From CAZILN01 sp964540005 (GTDB lineage: Bacteria > Bacteroidota > Bacteroidia > Bacteroidales > SM23-62): a stretch of 24,321 nucleotides of DNA. How positions within the stretch are numbered: the stretch's first letter is position 1; the number at the start of each line of letters is the position of its first letter. A program made the position numbers and the translations under genes. Positions 1-7,929 of this stretch are shown in pieces. The DNA lies in the NCBI GenBank assembly GCA_964540005.1, contig CAZILN010000228.1, positions 1 to 24,321 of the forward strand, given 5' to 3'. The notes beneath the pieces are model-generated. The model saw only the letters and a program-made list of their open reading frames with translations, had not been told where the DNA came from and did no database searches.

Positions 1-569
1 TTGAAGCCCCGGTTTTAATTGAGGAGGTAATTATTAAGCCCTTCAGTAAATCAAAAAAAAATGGAACCACCAATTACAACCATATAGGTAACTGGTGTGG
101 ATGGGGAGGATCACGTTTTGGGAGCGGTCATGAGATAGGCACCAGGATTGACTTAGGCAGTTCGCCTGTCTTTATAAGTAGTCTGCACATTCATGTTCAT
201 CGACAGGCCTTTGATACAAGTCTGTTCAGATTACATATACGTTCAATAATCGATTCAATACCATCAGATGAATTGTTAAACACTAGTGTATTATTTCCTG
301 TTACAAAAGAGTCCGGATGGGTTGATATTGATTTAAGCAGCTACAATATCGTATTAGAAGGCGATGTAGCCCTGACTCTTGAATGGTTAAAGGTCAGTGG
401 CATGAATGAAGACAGGGCAATGACAATTAACAATAAACTGACATCTGAATATGTCCTTTTTAATACCAAAAAAAAACAGGGCTGCACATTGACAAGATGG
501 GGGGTGGAAGCAGACTGGACAATGCATAACAATGGAAGTCCAGGTATCTATGTAACAATCCGGGAGTAA
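1..569 (+). CDS. 3' part of a carboxypeptidase-regulatory-like surface protein (5' end outside window)
   Basis: The reading frame beginning at base 3 is open from the window edge to a TAA at 567-569, giving about 188 C-terminal residues. The start lies outside the window, so the first internal Met (base 273) is not the true start. The text begins with a short acidic/hydrophobic segment ending in IIKPF, then a glycine- and tryptophan-rich stretch (NWCGWGGSRFGSG), then a beta-rich region with the pattern 'SGWVDIDLSSYNI' and 'DVALTLEWLK'. That pattern resembles the C-terminal jelly-roll-like part of the carboxypeptidase-like regulatory domain proteins that are common in Bacteroidota and usually exported. 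This family assignment is from memory of the pattern and is moderate. It converges with the OmpA-family gene at 714, with paired hairpins between them. Confidence 0.6.
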   Translation, partial: EAPVLIEEVIIKPFSKSKKNGTTNYNHIGNWCGWGGSRFGSGHEIGTRIDLGSSPVFISSLHIHVHRQAFDTSLFRLHIRSIIDSIPSDELLNTSVLFPVTKESGWVDIDLSSYNIVLEGDVALTLEWLKVSGMNEDRAMTINNKLTSEYVLFNTKKKQGCTLTRWGVEADWTMHNNGSPGIYVTIRE

Positions 570-580
570 AAAATCTGTGC

Positions 581-633
581 AGGATATTAAATTAGCCGCC
601 TGACAGTGCGAAGCATTGTAGCGGCGTTTTAAT
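581..633. repeat. Palindromic intergenic repeat, copy 1
   Basis: A 53-bp unit that recurs exactly 71 bp downstream (652-704). It is an imperfect inverted repeat: AGCCGCC on the left pairs with the GCGGCGT region on the right, around the small loop near GCGAAGC. It begins 12 bp after the stop codon of the upstream gene and lies in a convergent intergenic region, so it may act as a terminator, or it may be a member of a dispersed palindromic repeat family. Confidence 0.8.
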
Positions 634-650
634 TCTACCCCAAAATATAA

Positions 651-710
651 TAGGATATTAAATTAGCCGCCTGACAGTGCGAAGCATTGTAGCGGCGTTT
701 TAATATCCTA
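651..710. repeat. Palindromic intergenic repeat, copy 2, with long perfect outer arms
   Basis: Second copy of the 53-bp unit (652-704). Here the palindrome is extended: TAGGATATTAAA at 651-662 is exactly complementary to TTTAATATCCTA at 699-710, outside the GC-rich inner stem. The whole 60 bp can fold into one long hairpin on either strand, ending three bases from the stop codon of the minus-strand OmpA gene (714-716). A bidirectional terminator role is likely from position. The duplicated unit also suggests a mobile palindromic repeat. Confidence 0.8.
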
Positions 711-713
711 TTA

Positions 714-2792
714 TTATTTACCCAGTATCTTGAATTCAACGCGGCGGTTCCTGGCTCTTCCCTCCTCAGTATCATTGGGAGCAATAGGCTGGCTGAAAGC
801 ATAACCTTTGGCTTCAAGCTTGCTCTTATCAATACCTTTCTCAACAAGGTAGTCCACAACGGCTTCGGCCCTGCTTTGAGATAATTTTGTATTTGTTTTG
901 AGTGAACCGGTATTATCAGTGTGTCCTGATATCTCCATGCTTATACTCCTGTTGCTTTCCATGAATTTCACTACCTGGTCGAGTTGTGGAAAGGATTCAG
1001 GTTTCAGGGTTGCTTTGCCTGTCTCAAAAAATATATTCTCCAGTACAACCGTGGCGCCTACTTCGACTTTTTCCAGGCCGAAATCCACAGGAATCTCCTC
1101 CCCTGATGCTTTACGTGAAATATCAACCATATCAAGGAAAAGCATGTAATCTGTTGCGACGATCTCGACTCCATAAGCTTTCCCCTCAGGCAGGACAGCC
1201 CTGTATGCCCCGCTATCATTAGTTATGGTAGTGGCAACCACCTTGCTCTTATCCACATCTATGAAATCAAGTTTTGCCTTTACACCTTCGCCGGAACCTA
1301 TATCATACACTTTACCTATCAGGATGAAAGAGGTATCTATACTCAGCAATCCGGGAACAGTGAAAAAACCTGTCTTTTTCTCATCAATAGTTCCGGCTAT
1401 CAGTATATCCTCGGTACTCATCAGCATTTCTTTTTCTGATCCCAGGAAAAATATCTGGAAAATGTCCTTACCTCCAAGACTCCCTAACCTGTCAGCTGAA
1501 TAATAGGCATACTTGCCTCCCTCATCCGTGGAATAAAACAATTCATCATCCGGTGTGTTTATCGGATAACCAAGGTTAACGGGACTCGTCCATTCACCCA
1601 GGTCATCCTTAACCGATTTGAAAACATCGTAGCCCCCCATGGAATTATGTCCACGGGAACTGAAGTACAGGGTCTGACCATCGTTTGAAATATAAACACC
1701 TTCCTCATCATAGGTCGTGTTGATGGTACGACCTATATTTTCAGGCTTACCCCACTTGTTTACAGCAGTTCTTTCGGAAAAAAATACATCTTTACCCCCG
1801 TAAGTCTCTTTCTCATCTGATGAGATGAAATAAATTGTTTTGCCATCCTTACTGAGGCTCATACCGGTTTCCCGCTGTTTCGAATTGAACCGCGACATGG
1901 ATTTCGGTGATGACCAGCTTCCTTTCTTTACCTGGCTGGAATACAGGTTCCCTCCCTGTTTATCACCTTTGTACACAAACAGGTTCTTTCCATCGGCAGA
2001 CAATCCTACCGCAGCAGTATTGGAACCCATATCACTGATCGGTTTGCCTATATTAACAGCTTCGCCCCATTCCCCGTCTTTATTCACACTGTAATAGATA
2101 TCTTCATAAAATTTATTGTCAAGCTCAGACCTCTTTGCTTTTTCATGATGCTGCCGGCGGGATGTCAGATACATAATGGAATCACCGGAGCCAAAAATCG
2201 AATAATAATCATCTGCCGTGGAATTCACCTTATCTCCAATATTATTAATGATTACCCTTACAGGTTCAGCAACCAGTATTTTACCATTGTTGCATTCATC
2301 AATATGCCTGTCAATAGTTGCCCGGAGAACATTTAATTCTTTCTGGGAAAGTGAATTCTTAAACTCAAGGTAGTGCTGAATGGCTTTGTCAAATTCCATC
2401 ACCATGTGATAGGATCTGGCCAGCATAAACTGGATGTCAGTACTTACTTCATTATCAGCAACATAGGCCTTCCTGAAGTAATTGATTGCCTCGTACTTCC
2501 GGTCTGCAAATAAATAACAAACCCCAATTTTGTAATTCAGCTCCGGGTTCTCAGTATTATAGCTGTTTGCAGACAGGTAATGTTCCCGTGCTTCGGGATA
2601 TGTGCCCCTTCCTTCCTTATACAGTTTATCGCCGGATTTGATATGGTTCCAGGCTTCATCCAATCCGCTTTCCTGTGAAGTCTTAAATTCCGCCTTGCTG
2701 ATCTTTACCTTCATGTCCTGGCTATAAGCTGCCGGTAGAAATACACCCGTAAATAAAAGGCAGATTATGAATTTTCTGAATCTCATCATCAT
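714..2792 (-). CDS. PorE-like OmpA-family protein (TPR + PD40 propeller + CNA-B/CRD-like + OmpA C-domain)
   Basis: 692 residues from the chosen ATG at 2792. A longer frame to 2888 exists but would overlap the upstream gene, and it lacks the signal peptide at its start. Order of parts: signal peptide (about 1-25, ending AAYSQ); TPR-type helices (about 45-165); a six-bladed-propeller-like region with repeated 'S.DG..LYF.S' blades (about 195-450, for example SKDGKTIYFISS and SNDGQTLYFSSR); a carboxypeptidase-regulatory-like beta domain (about 490-575); and an OmpA_C peptidoglycan-binding domain (about 583-690) with GHTDNTG and GRARNRRVEF. This architecture matches PorE of the type IX secretion/gliding system, thought to tether the machine to peptidoglycan in the periplasm. 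It starts 7 bp after the TPR gene, so the two are probably co-transcribed. Several T9SS-unrelated paralogues share the architecture, so 'PorE' itself is not certain. Confidence 0.85.
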   Translation of the reverse strand: MMMRFRKFIICLLFTGVFLPAAYSQDMKVKISKAEFKTSQESGLDEAWNHIKSGDKLYKEGRGTYPEAREHYLSANSYNTENPELNYKIGVCYLFADRKYEAINYFRKAYVADNEVSTDIQFMLARSYHMVMEFDKAIQHYLEFKNSLSQKELNVLRATIDRHIDECNNGKILVAEPVRVIINNIGDKVNSTADDYYSIFGSGDSIMYLTSRRQHHEKAKRSELDNKFYEDIYYSVNKDGEWGEAVNIGKPISDMGSNTAAVGLSADGKNLFVYKGDKQGGNLYSSQVKKGSWSSPKSMSRFNSKQRETGMSLSKDGKTIYFISSDEKETYGGKDVFFSERTAVNKWGKPENIGRTINTTYDEEGVYISNDGQTLYFSSRGHNSMGGYDVFKSVKDDLGEWTSPVNLGYPINTPDDELFYSTDEGGKYAYYSADRLGSLGGKDIFQIFFLGSEKEMLMSTEDILIAGTIDEKKTGFFTVPGLLSIDTSFILIGKVYDIGSGEGVKAKLDFIDVDKSKVVATTITNDSGAYRAVLPEGKAYGVEIVATDYMLFLDMVDISRKASGEEIPVDFGLEKVEVGATVVLENIFFETGKATLKPESFPQLDQVVKFMESNRSISMEISGHTDNTGSLKTNTKLSQSRAEAVVDYLVEKGIDKSKLEAKGYAFSQPIAPNDTEEGRARNRRVEFKILGK

Positions 2793-2799
2793 TATAATT

Positions 2800-3858
2800 T
2801 TATTGGCATTCCTGTAAATATTGAATAGCCTCTTCAACACCCAGTTCTGCTGCCCTGTTCCAGTCTTCGCAGGCCCCACTGAGATCACCCGTCAATTCCT
2901 TAATGAATCCACGATTCAAATATGCCTGTCCAAATGAACTGTTTAATTCAAGGGCCTGATTGAGTTTTTCAAGTGCAGAGGTATTATCATTGAGTTTTGC
3001 ATAGGTGCTTCCAAGATTGTTCAAAACCGGAGGATAATTCTCCTGTATATTAATTGCTGCATTAAAATCTTCAAGTGCCTCTTCATAATTTCCCAGCTGG
3101 AATTTAGCACTTCCCCTGTTATTATATGCCATATAGAAACTGTTGTCAAGATTTATTGCCACCGTAAAACTCTCAACAGCACCCTGAAAGTCGCCCAGTT
3201 TTATCTTCACGCTTCCAAGGTTATCATGGGCAACGGGGAAGTCAGGCAGGTAGTTTACGGCTTGCATGTAATCATACATTGCACCCTGGTTATCACCCAA
3301 CATCCTTTTGGCCGTACCTCTGTCGTGATAAGCCAGCGCATATTTAGGATCGAGATCCAGTGCCTCGGTGAAATTTACACTGGCATTCTTATAATCATCA
3401 TTAACCAGCTGGTTCAGCCCACGATAATAATACAGAAATGCCGTTTTAAAACCGCGATCCACGGCTGCTTGATAATCCTCTTCCACTGCCTCAAATCCGC
3501 TCTGCCCGAAGCTGGCATAAGCCCTATAGAAATACGCTTCTCCCAGTCCGGGATCAATCTGAATAGCACTGTTAAAGTCCTGAATGGCCTTATCCTGCTC
3601 ATTCAGCTCCAGATGTGTCCTGCCTCTCTGGAGATAAGCCAGGCTATTATCAGGATCAAGCTCCAGGGCAGCTGAGAAAAACTCTGCCGCAGCAAAATAA
3701 TTTTCCCCCGAGATACTCTCAATTCCCTTGTTATATGATTCTTTCGCCTTTTTCTTGTTTTTCTGATTATTTGCAGCCTCTGAAGGAGTCGGATCCTGCG
3801 CAAATGAAGCAAAAAGAAAGGGGTAACAAATAATGAAAAATAATATCGTTTTCTTCAT
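2800..3858 (-). CDS. Secreted TPR-repeat protein
   Basis: 352 residues from the ATG at 3858, chosen because a clean signal peptide follows (MKKTILFFIICYPFLFASFA, then Q). The frame can be extended to 3981, but that adds 41 residues unlike any export signal. After a lysine-rich coil (about 28-45) the rest is built of roughly nine 34-residue TPR units with the recurring pattern 'A..DF..A...DP....AY..RG', for example around residues 70-105 and 175-210. TPR arrays bind partner proteins, and this one would act in the periplasm or at the outer membrane. It is immediately followed by the PorE-like gene, which also carries TPRs, suggesting both belong to one envelope assembly. No catalytic motif is visible. 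The specific partner is unknown. Confidence 0.8.
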   Translation of the reverse strand: MKKTILFFIICYPFLFASFAQDPTPSEAANNQKNKKKAKESYNKGIESISGENYFAAAEFFSAALELDPDNSLAYLQRGRTHLELNEQDKAIQDFNSAIQIDPGLGEAYFYRAYASFGQSGFEAVEEDYQAAVDRGFKTAFLYYYRGLNQLVNDDYKNASVNFTEALDLDPKYALAYHDRGTAKRMLGDNQGAMYDYMQAVNYLPDFPVAHDNLGSVKIKLGDFQGAVESFTVAINLDNSFYMAYNNRGSAKFQLGNYEEALEDFNAAINIQENYPPVLNNLGSTYAKLNDNTSALEKLNQALELNSSFGQAYLNRGFIKELTGDLSGACEDWNRAAELGVEEAIQYLQECQ

Positions 3859-3879
3859 ACAAATGTTATTATATTGTCT

Positions 3880-3920
3880 GGAAATATACGGAATATATGG
3901 AATATGATTCCCTGGAATAT
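3880..3920. promoter_or_regulatory. Cluster of four GGAATAT-like iterons upstream of the TPR gene
   Basis: GGAATAT occurs at 3890-3896, 3899-3905 and 3914-3920, and a variant, GGAAATAT, at 3880-3887. Start-to-start spacings are 10, 9 and 15 bp, close to one to one and a half helical turns. They lie 22-62 bp upstream of the TPR gene start, inside the divergent region shared with the Hpt gene. Repeated short boxes in a promoter region are compatible with an operator, but the region is AT-rich and no regulator is identified. Confidence 0.35.
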
Positions 3921-4020
3921 TAAATTTTATTAAAAATAGAAAATTTAATTTATTTTTATTTATTATTTCAGAATCGCACATTTACAAAGGGAAAGAAATC
4001 ATCTCACCTGCAGAGAGAAT

Positions 4021-4359
4021 ATGATAACAGATCTTACATACTTGAAGAATATGACTGATGGTGATAAGGTCCTGATACAGGAAATGATTGATATATTTGT
4101 CAAACAGGTTATCGAATATACCGAGCAGATGAAGGATCTTTTTGAACATTCTAACTGGCTTGAGTTAAGCAGGCTTGCTCATAAAGCAAAATCCTCACTT
4201 GCAATAATGGGGATGAAAGAAATGTCAGGAAAAATGAAGGAACTTGAAATACTAGCCCAGGAAGGTAAGCAGGTAAATAAATATTCTGAGTATATTGATG
4301 AGTTTATTCATGAATGCAATGCTGCGGTTGAAGAACTTAAAAGTATTGAACTATTATAA
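4021..4359 (+). CDS. Histidine phosphotransfer (Hpt) domain protein
   Basis: 112 residues, an all-helical stand-alone Hpt domain. The phosphoacceptor motif is RLAHKAKSSLAIMG, with the histidine at residue 54 in the usual 'H..KS' setting, followed by a second long helix (about 62-80). No kinase, receiver or membrane segment is present, so it should relay phosphate between a hybrid sensor kinase and a response regulator encoded elsewhere. It is followed 20 bp later by a STAS protein on the same strand, an arrangement that suggests coupling of a phosphorelay to a partner-switching circuit. The start is the first ATG after the divergent spacer. No clear -7 element was found upstream. Confidence 0.82.
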   Translation: MITDLTYLKNMTDGDKVLIQEMIDIFVKQVIEYTEQMKDLFEHSNWLELSRLAHKAKSSLAIMGMKEMSGKMKELEILAQEGKQVNKYSEYIDEFIHECNAAVEELKSIELL

Positions 4360-4379
4360 ACAAATTATATCTTTGCATC

Positions 4380-4718
4380 ATGCTTAAAACAGAAAACATA
4401 AATGATGTTATCGTAGTTAAGTTTGACAATGTGAACAGGTTTAATGCCCTGATCGCTGAACCGGTTAAGGAACAGCTCAAGGGATATTTTAGTAAACCGA
4501 ATATCAGGCTTGTTCTGAATCTGGATGGCATAAGTTTTATTGACAGCACCGGATTTGGAGTATTCCTCTCCATCATGAAAACTGCCAACAATAACTACGG
4601 ATATTTCAAGATTTGCAGCATATCATCTGAAGTCATGGAACTCTTCAAACTGCTGCAGCTTCATAATGTATTTGAGATCTACAGCACCCTTGATGACTGC
4701 ATCAAAAGCTTCGATTAA
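4380..4718 (+). CDS. STAS-domain anti-sigma-factor antagonist-like protein
   Basis: 112 residues, the full length of a single STAS domain. The signature loop is GISFIDSTGFGVFL, with Asp55-Ser56-Thr57-Gly58. In SpoIIAA/RsbV proteins a residue in this loop is phosphorylated by an anti-sigma kinase; the position equivalent to the SpoIIAA phosphoserine looks like Thr57 here. Both Ser56 and Thr57 could accept phosphate. It is cytosolic, with no signal peptide. It lies 20 bp after the Hpt gene, so an operon is likely. No RsbW-type kinase or PP2C phosphatase is adjacent, so its partner is unknown. A second STAS gene occurs at 19346-19693 in a different context. Confidence 0.85.
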   Translation: MLKTENINDVIVVKFDNVNRFNALIAEPVKEQLKGYFSKPNIRLVLNLDGISFIDSTGFGVFLSIMKTANNNYGYFKICSISSEVMELFKLLQLHNVFEIYSTLDDCIKSFD

Positions 4719-4820
4719 TTCTCTTTAAATTAGCAAGCTACGGTACTGCATCCAGGAATTGCTTATCTGATTTGCTCAAGGTTTAAACTCCGCTGCCTGT
4801 TTTACCACTGATTAACTCCC

Positions 4821-4860
4821 TTGTACGATTATGAACACCCCATGTATCATAATCGTTCAA
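4821..4860. other. Long inverted repeat (14-bp arms) in a 277-bp intergenic region
   Basis: Arms TTGTACGATTATGA (4821-4834) and TCATAATCGTTCAA (4847-4860) pair at 13 of 14 positions, including a perfect 10-bp core (4825-4834 with 4847-4856). The 12-base spacer itself carries ACA/TGT that can extend the stem. There is no T-run after either arm, so it is not a classical terminator. It lies 103 bp past the STAS stop and 136 bp before the protease start. The rest of 4719-4995 holds only a small TGACAA/TTGTCA hairpin (4895-4910) and no supported gene. Confidence 0.7.
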
Positions 4861-4995
4861 AAACCAGCAAAGCCAATTACAATAAATTCTTGTCTGACAA
4901 CAACTTGTCATCAATGGCACGAATCCTGAGGTTATATAACAGGGGTCAGGTCAGTTCGATAGGATTTTAATCCGGATGGTACTAACCCTAAACAG

Positions 4996-6294
4996 ATGAT
5001 TATGTATTCACGGTTTCACAGGACTGGAGTACTGCTTATCAATTCGCTCTTACTGGCTTTTTTATACCAAATATTAATCTCTGCACAGCATACCGGATCT
5101 TTTGCAGATTCAGATAATGATCAGGACCTGGTATTTGATGATCCTGGCCGGATAAACATTTCCATCAATTTTAAGATGGCCAATAACCTGATTATTGTAC
5201 CATTACAGATCAACAATTCTGACACCCTCTGGTTTATACTTGATACAGGAATCTCACACACAATCATTACAGATTTGCCCGGACCAGCAAGTATATACCT
5301 TAAGGATGCCGGGAAAATTGAACTTAAAGTACCCGGTTCCCCTTCTCCTGTCCGGGCCCTTCATTCCACAGGTAATGAAACAAGACTTTCGGGACTCACA
5401 GGAAGCAACCAGGATTACTATGTCCTTATCGATGAGAACCTGAATCTTTCACGCAGAATTGGATTTCCGGTACACGGAATACTGAGTTATTCGGTACTAA
5501 AATCCTTTGTTGTGGAAATTAATTATGAGAATCAGGTATTAACAGTGTATCAATCCGGACAATACCCCTACTCTAAACTGGCCGGAAAGAACCCTTCCAT
5601 GCGCCTTTCTGTTCTTGATAACAAACCATATGCAATTACCAGTCTGGAACCAGGTAAGGGCATATCTATACCGGCAAAACTACTTATTGACACAGGGCTC
5701 AGTAATTCTATCTGGTTAAATAAAAACACCGTTCCAGGGGAGATTGTTCCGGAAGCAGACAGGAGAACCTACCTGGGATGCGGAATAGCAGGAGGGGTAT
5801 ATGGCAGAATAACCCGTATGAGTAATATAAGGTTGAATCATCATATTATCAGCAATGCAATAGTATGTTATCCTGACTCATCGGACCTCCTGTGCAACAA
5901 TAGTACATCAGAAAATATGGGTAGCCTGGGTGCCGAAATACTTAAAAGGTTTACAGTATTGATCGACTACCCCGACAGCCTGATCACCCTCACAAAAAAT
6001 AATGCTTTCTCAGAAGAATTCAATATGAATATGACGGGAATAGAGCTAATCGCTAATGGTTCTGATTACCGTAATTATGAAATCAGCCGGATACAGCCAG
6101 GTTCACCGGCTGAAAAAGCCGGATTAAAAATCGGTGATGAGATCATCTCCATTGACAGTATCCCGGTCACAAGCTACACCCTTAGCGACTTATACAGTTT
6201 ATTAAGGCAGCAGGAAGGACATATCCTCTCATTTACCATAAACAGAAAAGGTCAAAAACTGACTGCAAATGTTAAACTGGAACCTTTCATCTAG
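4996..6294 (+). CDS. Exported retropepsin-like aspartyl protease with C-terminal PDZ domain
   Basis: 432 residues from ATG 4996; a second ATG two codons on (5002) is an equally good start. An N-terminal hydrophobic signal (about 10-30, ending ISAQ) indicates export. There are two aspartyl-protease lobes with active-site-like triads: FILDTGISHTII (Asp83-Thr-Gly) and LLIDTGLSNSIW (Asp232-Thr-Gly). Each is followed by beta-rich text and the 'GILSYSVLKSF..EINY' and 'GSLGAEILKRFTVLIDY' motifs typical of this family's lobe ends. A PDZ domain follows at about 348-428 (IQPGSPAEKAGLKIGDEIISID). Two DTG motifs in one chain imply a pepsin-like pseudodimer rather than a retropepsin homodimer. The family is widespread in Bacteroidota; substrate is not known. 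The gene stands alone between intergenic gaps. Confidence 0.85.
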   Translation: MIMYSRFHRTGVLLINSLLLAFLYQILISAQHTGSFADSDNDQDLVFDDPGRINISINFKMANNLIIVPLQINNSDTLWFILDTGISHTIITDLPGPASIYLKDAGKIELKVPGSPSPVRALHSTGNETRLSGLTGSNQDYYVLIDENLNLSRRIGFPVHGILSYSVLKSFVVEINYENQVLTVYQSGQYPYSKLAGKNPSMRLSVLDNKPYAITSLEPGKGISIPAKLLIDTGLSNSIWLNKNTVPGEIVPEADRRTYLGCGIAGGVYGRITRMSNIRLNHHIISNAIVCYPDSSDLLCNNSTSENMGSLGAEILKRFTVLIDYPDSLITLTKNNAFSEEFNMNMTGIELIANGSDYRNYEISRIQPGSPAEKAGLKIGDEIISIDSIPVTSYTLSDLYSLLRQQEGHILSFTINRKGQKLTANVKLEPFI

Positions 6295-6423
6295 AAGCAG
6301 CATTCTCACAATATGCCAATTGCAGTAATCTGTCTCTTCAGAACATCCGGATATACAATCTTTACCAGTGACTTTGCTATATTGAAGCTAATAATGTAGA
6401 TATTCAATAATTGTTTTATTTTT

Positions 6424-7107
6424 ATGGCGAAATTAACCCATTTAATTATGAATCTTATGACACTACGAATCCTATCTGTCATTGTGCTGGCCTTGCTCAT
6501 GACAGCCTGTAATACACAGAAAAAGAATGACCAGCCTACCGGCCAGGCTGATCCCATGGAAGTAACTGTTGCCCAGATGCTCACTGATGCATCTGATCTG
6601 GTTGACCAGAAAGTTATGGTATCGGGGTCAGTCACCCATGTATGCAGGCATGGCGGACAGCGCTTATTTATTATTGGAGAGGATCCCGAGAAAACAGTAA
6701 AAATAACCACCGGAGAGGACATTGCAGAATTTGATATTTCACTGGAAGGAAGCAACATTCTCGTAAACGGTATTGTAAAGGAACTGATCATTGACGAAAC
6801 ATACCTGGCAGAATGGGAAGCAGAAATCCTGGCAGGAGCTGAAGAACCTGGCCAGGGAGAGGGTGAACGTCCGGGTGAACATGCTCATGCTGCGGGTGTG
6901 GAACCTGTTGAAGGTGAAGATGCAGTTCTTGAAGCTGAGGCTGAAACTGCAACTGAAGCGCAGATAAAGGCACAGCTTGATAATATCCAGAGCATAAGGG
7001 ATGAAATCGCCGGATCCGGCAAGGATCACCTTTCAGAATACTGGATTGAAGCCATCAGTTTCTCCCTGATCGAAGCAGAAGCAGATACTGAAGAAACAGA
7101 AGAATAA
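6424..7107 (+). CDS. Lipoprotein with OB-fold-like domain and acidic C-terminal tail
   Basis: 227 residues from ATG 6424. The lipobox LMTAC (Cys29) marks a lipid-anchored protein. Starts at Met9 (6448) or Met12 (6457) would give a more typical 18-21-residue lipoprotein signal, so the start is uncertain. Residues about 48-135 have alternating beta pattern (DQKVMVSGSVTHVCRHGGQ, KTVKITTGEDI, GSNILVNGIVKE) resembling an OB-fold of the kind seen in small Bacteroidota lipoproteins. A linker rich in Gly, Glu and Ala with a short HAHA motif (about 140-180) and a helical acidic tail follow. The Cys/His in THVCRHGG and HAHA could bind a metal, which is inference only. A strong terminator follows, separating it from the PepSY-type gene. 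Confidence 0.7.
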   Translation: MAKLTHLIMNLMTLRILSVIVLALLMTACNTQKKNDQPTGQADPMEVTVAQMLTDASDLVDQKVMVSGSVTHVCRHGGQRLFIIGEDPEKTVKITTGEDIAEFDISLEGSNILVNGIVKELIIDETYLAEWEAEILAGAEEPGQGEGERPGEHAHAAGVEPVEGEDAVLEAEAETATEAQIKAQLDNIQSIRDEIAGSGKDHLSEYWIEAISFSLIEAEADTEETEE

Positions 7108-7126
7108 CAGTTCAATCAGTATATCG

Positions 7127-7160
7127 AAGCTGGCTTTGAATCAAGCCAGCTTTTTTATTT
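7127..7160 (+). terminator. Intrinsic terminator after the lipoprotein gene
   Basis: A perfect 10-bp stem, AAGCTGGCTT (7127-7136) and AAGCCAGCTT (7143-7152), with a 6-base loop, runs directly into a T-rich tract (TTTTTTATTTTT ending at about 7162). It begins 20 bp after the lipoprotein stop codon. This is the clearest rho-independent terminator in the window, and it implies that the next gene has its own promoter. Confidence 0.9.
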
Positions 7161-7223
7161 TTATCTGATCATTACAGGAAGCCATGATCAGTAGCCCTTG
7201 AATCGTATAAAAAGTTATCCGGA

Positions 7224-7781
7224 ATGAAGTGGAGAAAATGGAACCGTATCATACATCGTGATACGGGGTATATATTTTTCGGAATGAGCATCATTTATGG
7301 CTTATCCGGGATTGCACTTAATCATCTTCAGGACTGGAATCCTGATTACATCATAAAAACCAGGACTATCACCCTTGCCACTCCTGACAGGCTCCCCGGG
7401 GCATCCGTGGCCGAAATAAAAGAATTACTGTCAGGCATTGATGATGATCTTGTATATAAAAGCCATTATGCCCCTCAGACGGGATATTTAAAAATATTCC
7501 TTCGCAGCGGGTCCCTTACCATCAATACAGGATCGGGAGAAGGCAGGATGGAACTGCTGAAAAAACGGCCGGTCTTCAGGGAGGTTAACTTCCTGCATTA
7601 TAATAAACCAAAGAAACTATGGACATGGTTCAGCGACTTTTTTGCCCTCGCCCTTATCCTTCTGGCCATCTCCGGTTTGTTCATGATCAGAGGTAAAAAA
7701 GGCATAACAGGCCGGGGGGCATGGCTGACTGTGGCCGGTGTCATTATCCCCCTTATTTTCTTAATAATTTACCTGTGGTAG
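7224..7781 (+). CDS. PepSY-associated membrane protein
   Basis: 185 residues. The N-terminal motif KWNRIIHRDTGYIFFGMSII with a first membrane span (about 15-32, GYIFFGMSIIYGLSGIALN), a central extracytoplasmic PepSY-like segment (about 38-115), then the helix signature FLHYNKPKKLWTWFSDFFAL leading to two more spans (about 135-155 and 163-184) match small PepSY-associated TM proteins. Such proteins often lie near iron or copper uptake genes and resemble parts of flavin/heme reductases, but their function is not settled. Here the upstream neighbour is a lipoprotein with a possible metal-binding stretch, separated by a terminator. No TonB receptor is present in the window. Confidence 0.75.
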   Translation: MKWRKWNRIIHRDTGYIFFGMSIIYGLSGIALNHLQDWNPDYIIKTRTITLATPDRLPGASVAEIKELLSGIDDDLVYKSHYAPQTGYLKIFLRSGSLTINTGSGEGRMELLKKRPVFREVNFLHYNKPKKLWTWFSDFFALALILLAISGLFMIRGKKGITGRGAWLTVAGVIIPLIFLIIYLW

Positions 7782-7929
7782 GATTCGTATCATGGAGAAG
7801 ATGCTGTAACTAATCCTCTAATTTCTGAACCAATATTGACTGCTTATTTTCTATATAATTAGTATATTCGAAGATTATGCTGATCTAAGTATTGCTTAGC
7901 AGATAGTTTACCAGTAATACCACCATGCT

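Noticed and set aside
581..710. CRISPR-like array
   Set aside because: Only two units separated by an 18-bp spacer, each strongly self-complementary over its length, with no cas gene in the window.
2793..2888. Longer N-terminus of the PorE-like protein
   Set aside because: It would overlap the end of the TPR gene, and the added residues precede a perfect signal peptide that begins at 2792.
3226..3675. Open plus-strand frame of 149 codons inside the TPR gene
   Set aside because: It is antisense to a regular TPR array, whose repeat codons leave the opposite strand open.
3859..3981. Longer N-terminus of the TPR protein
   Set aside because: The 41 extra residues are translated AT-rich spacer including the iteron-like boxes, and the signal peptide starts at 3858.
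6306..6791. Minus-strand frame of 161 codons opposite the lipoprotein
   Set aside because: The plus strand has a lipobox and a terminator at the right distance. The minus frame has no family-like text.
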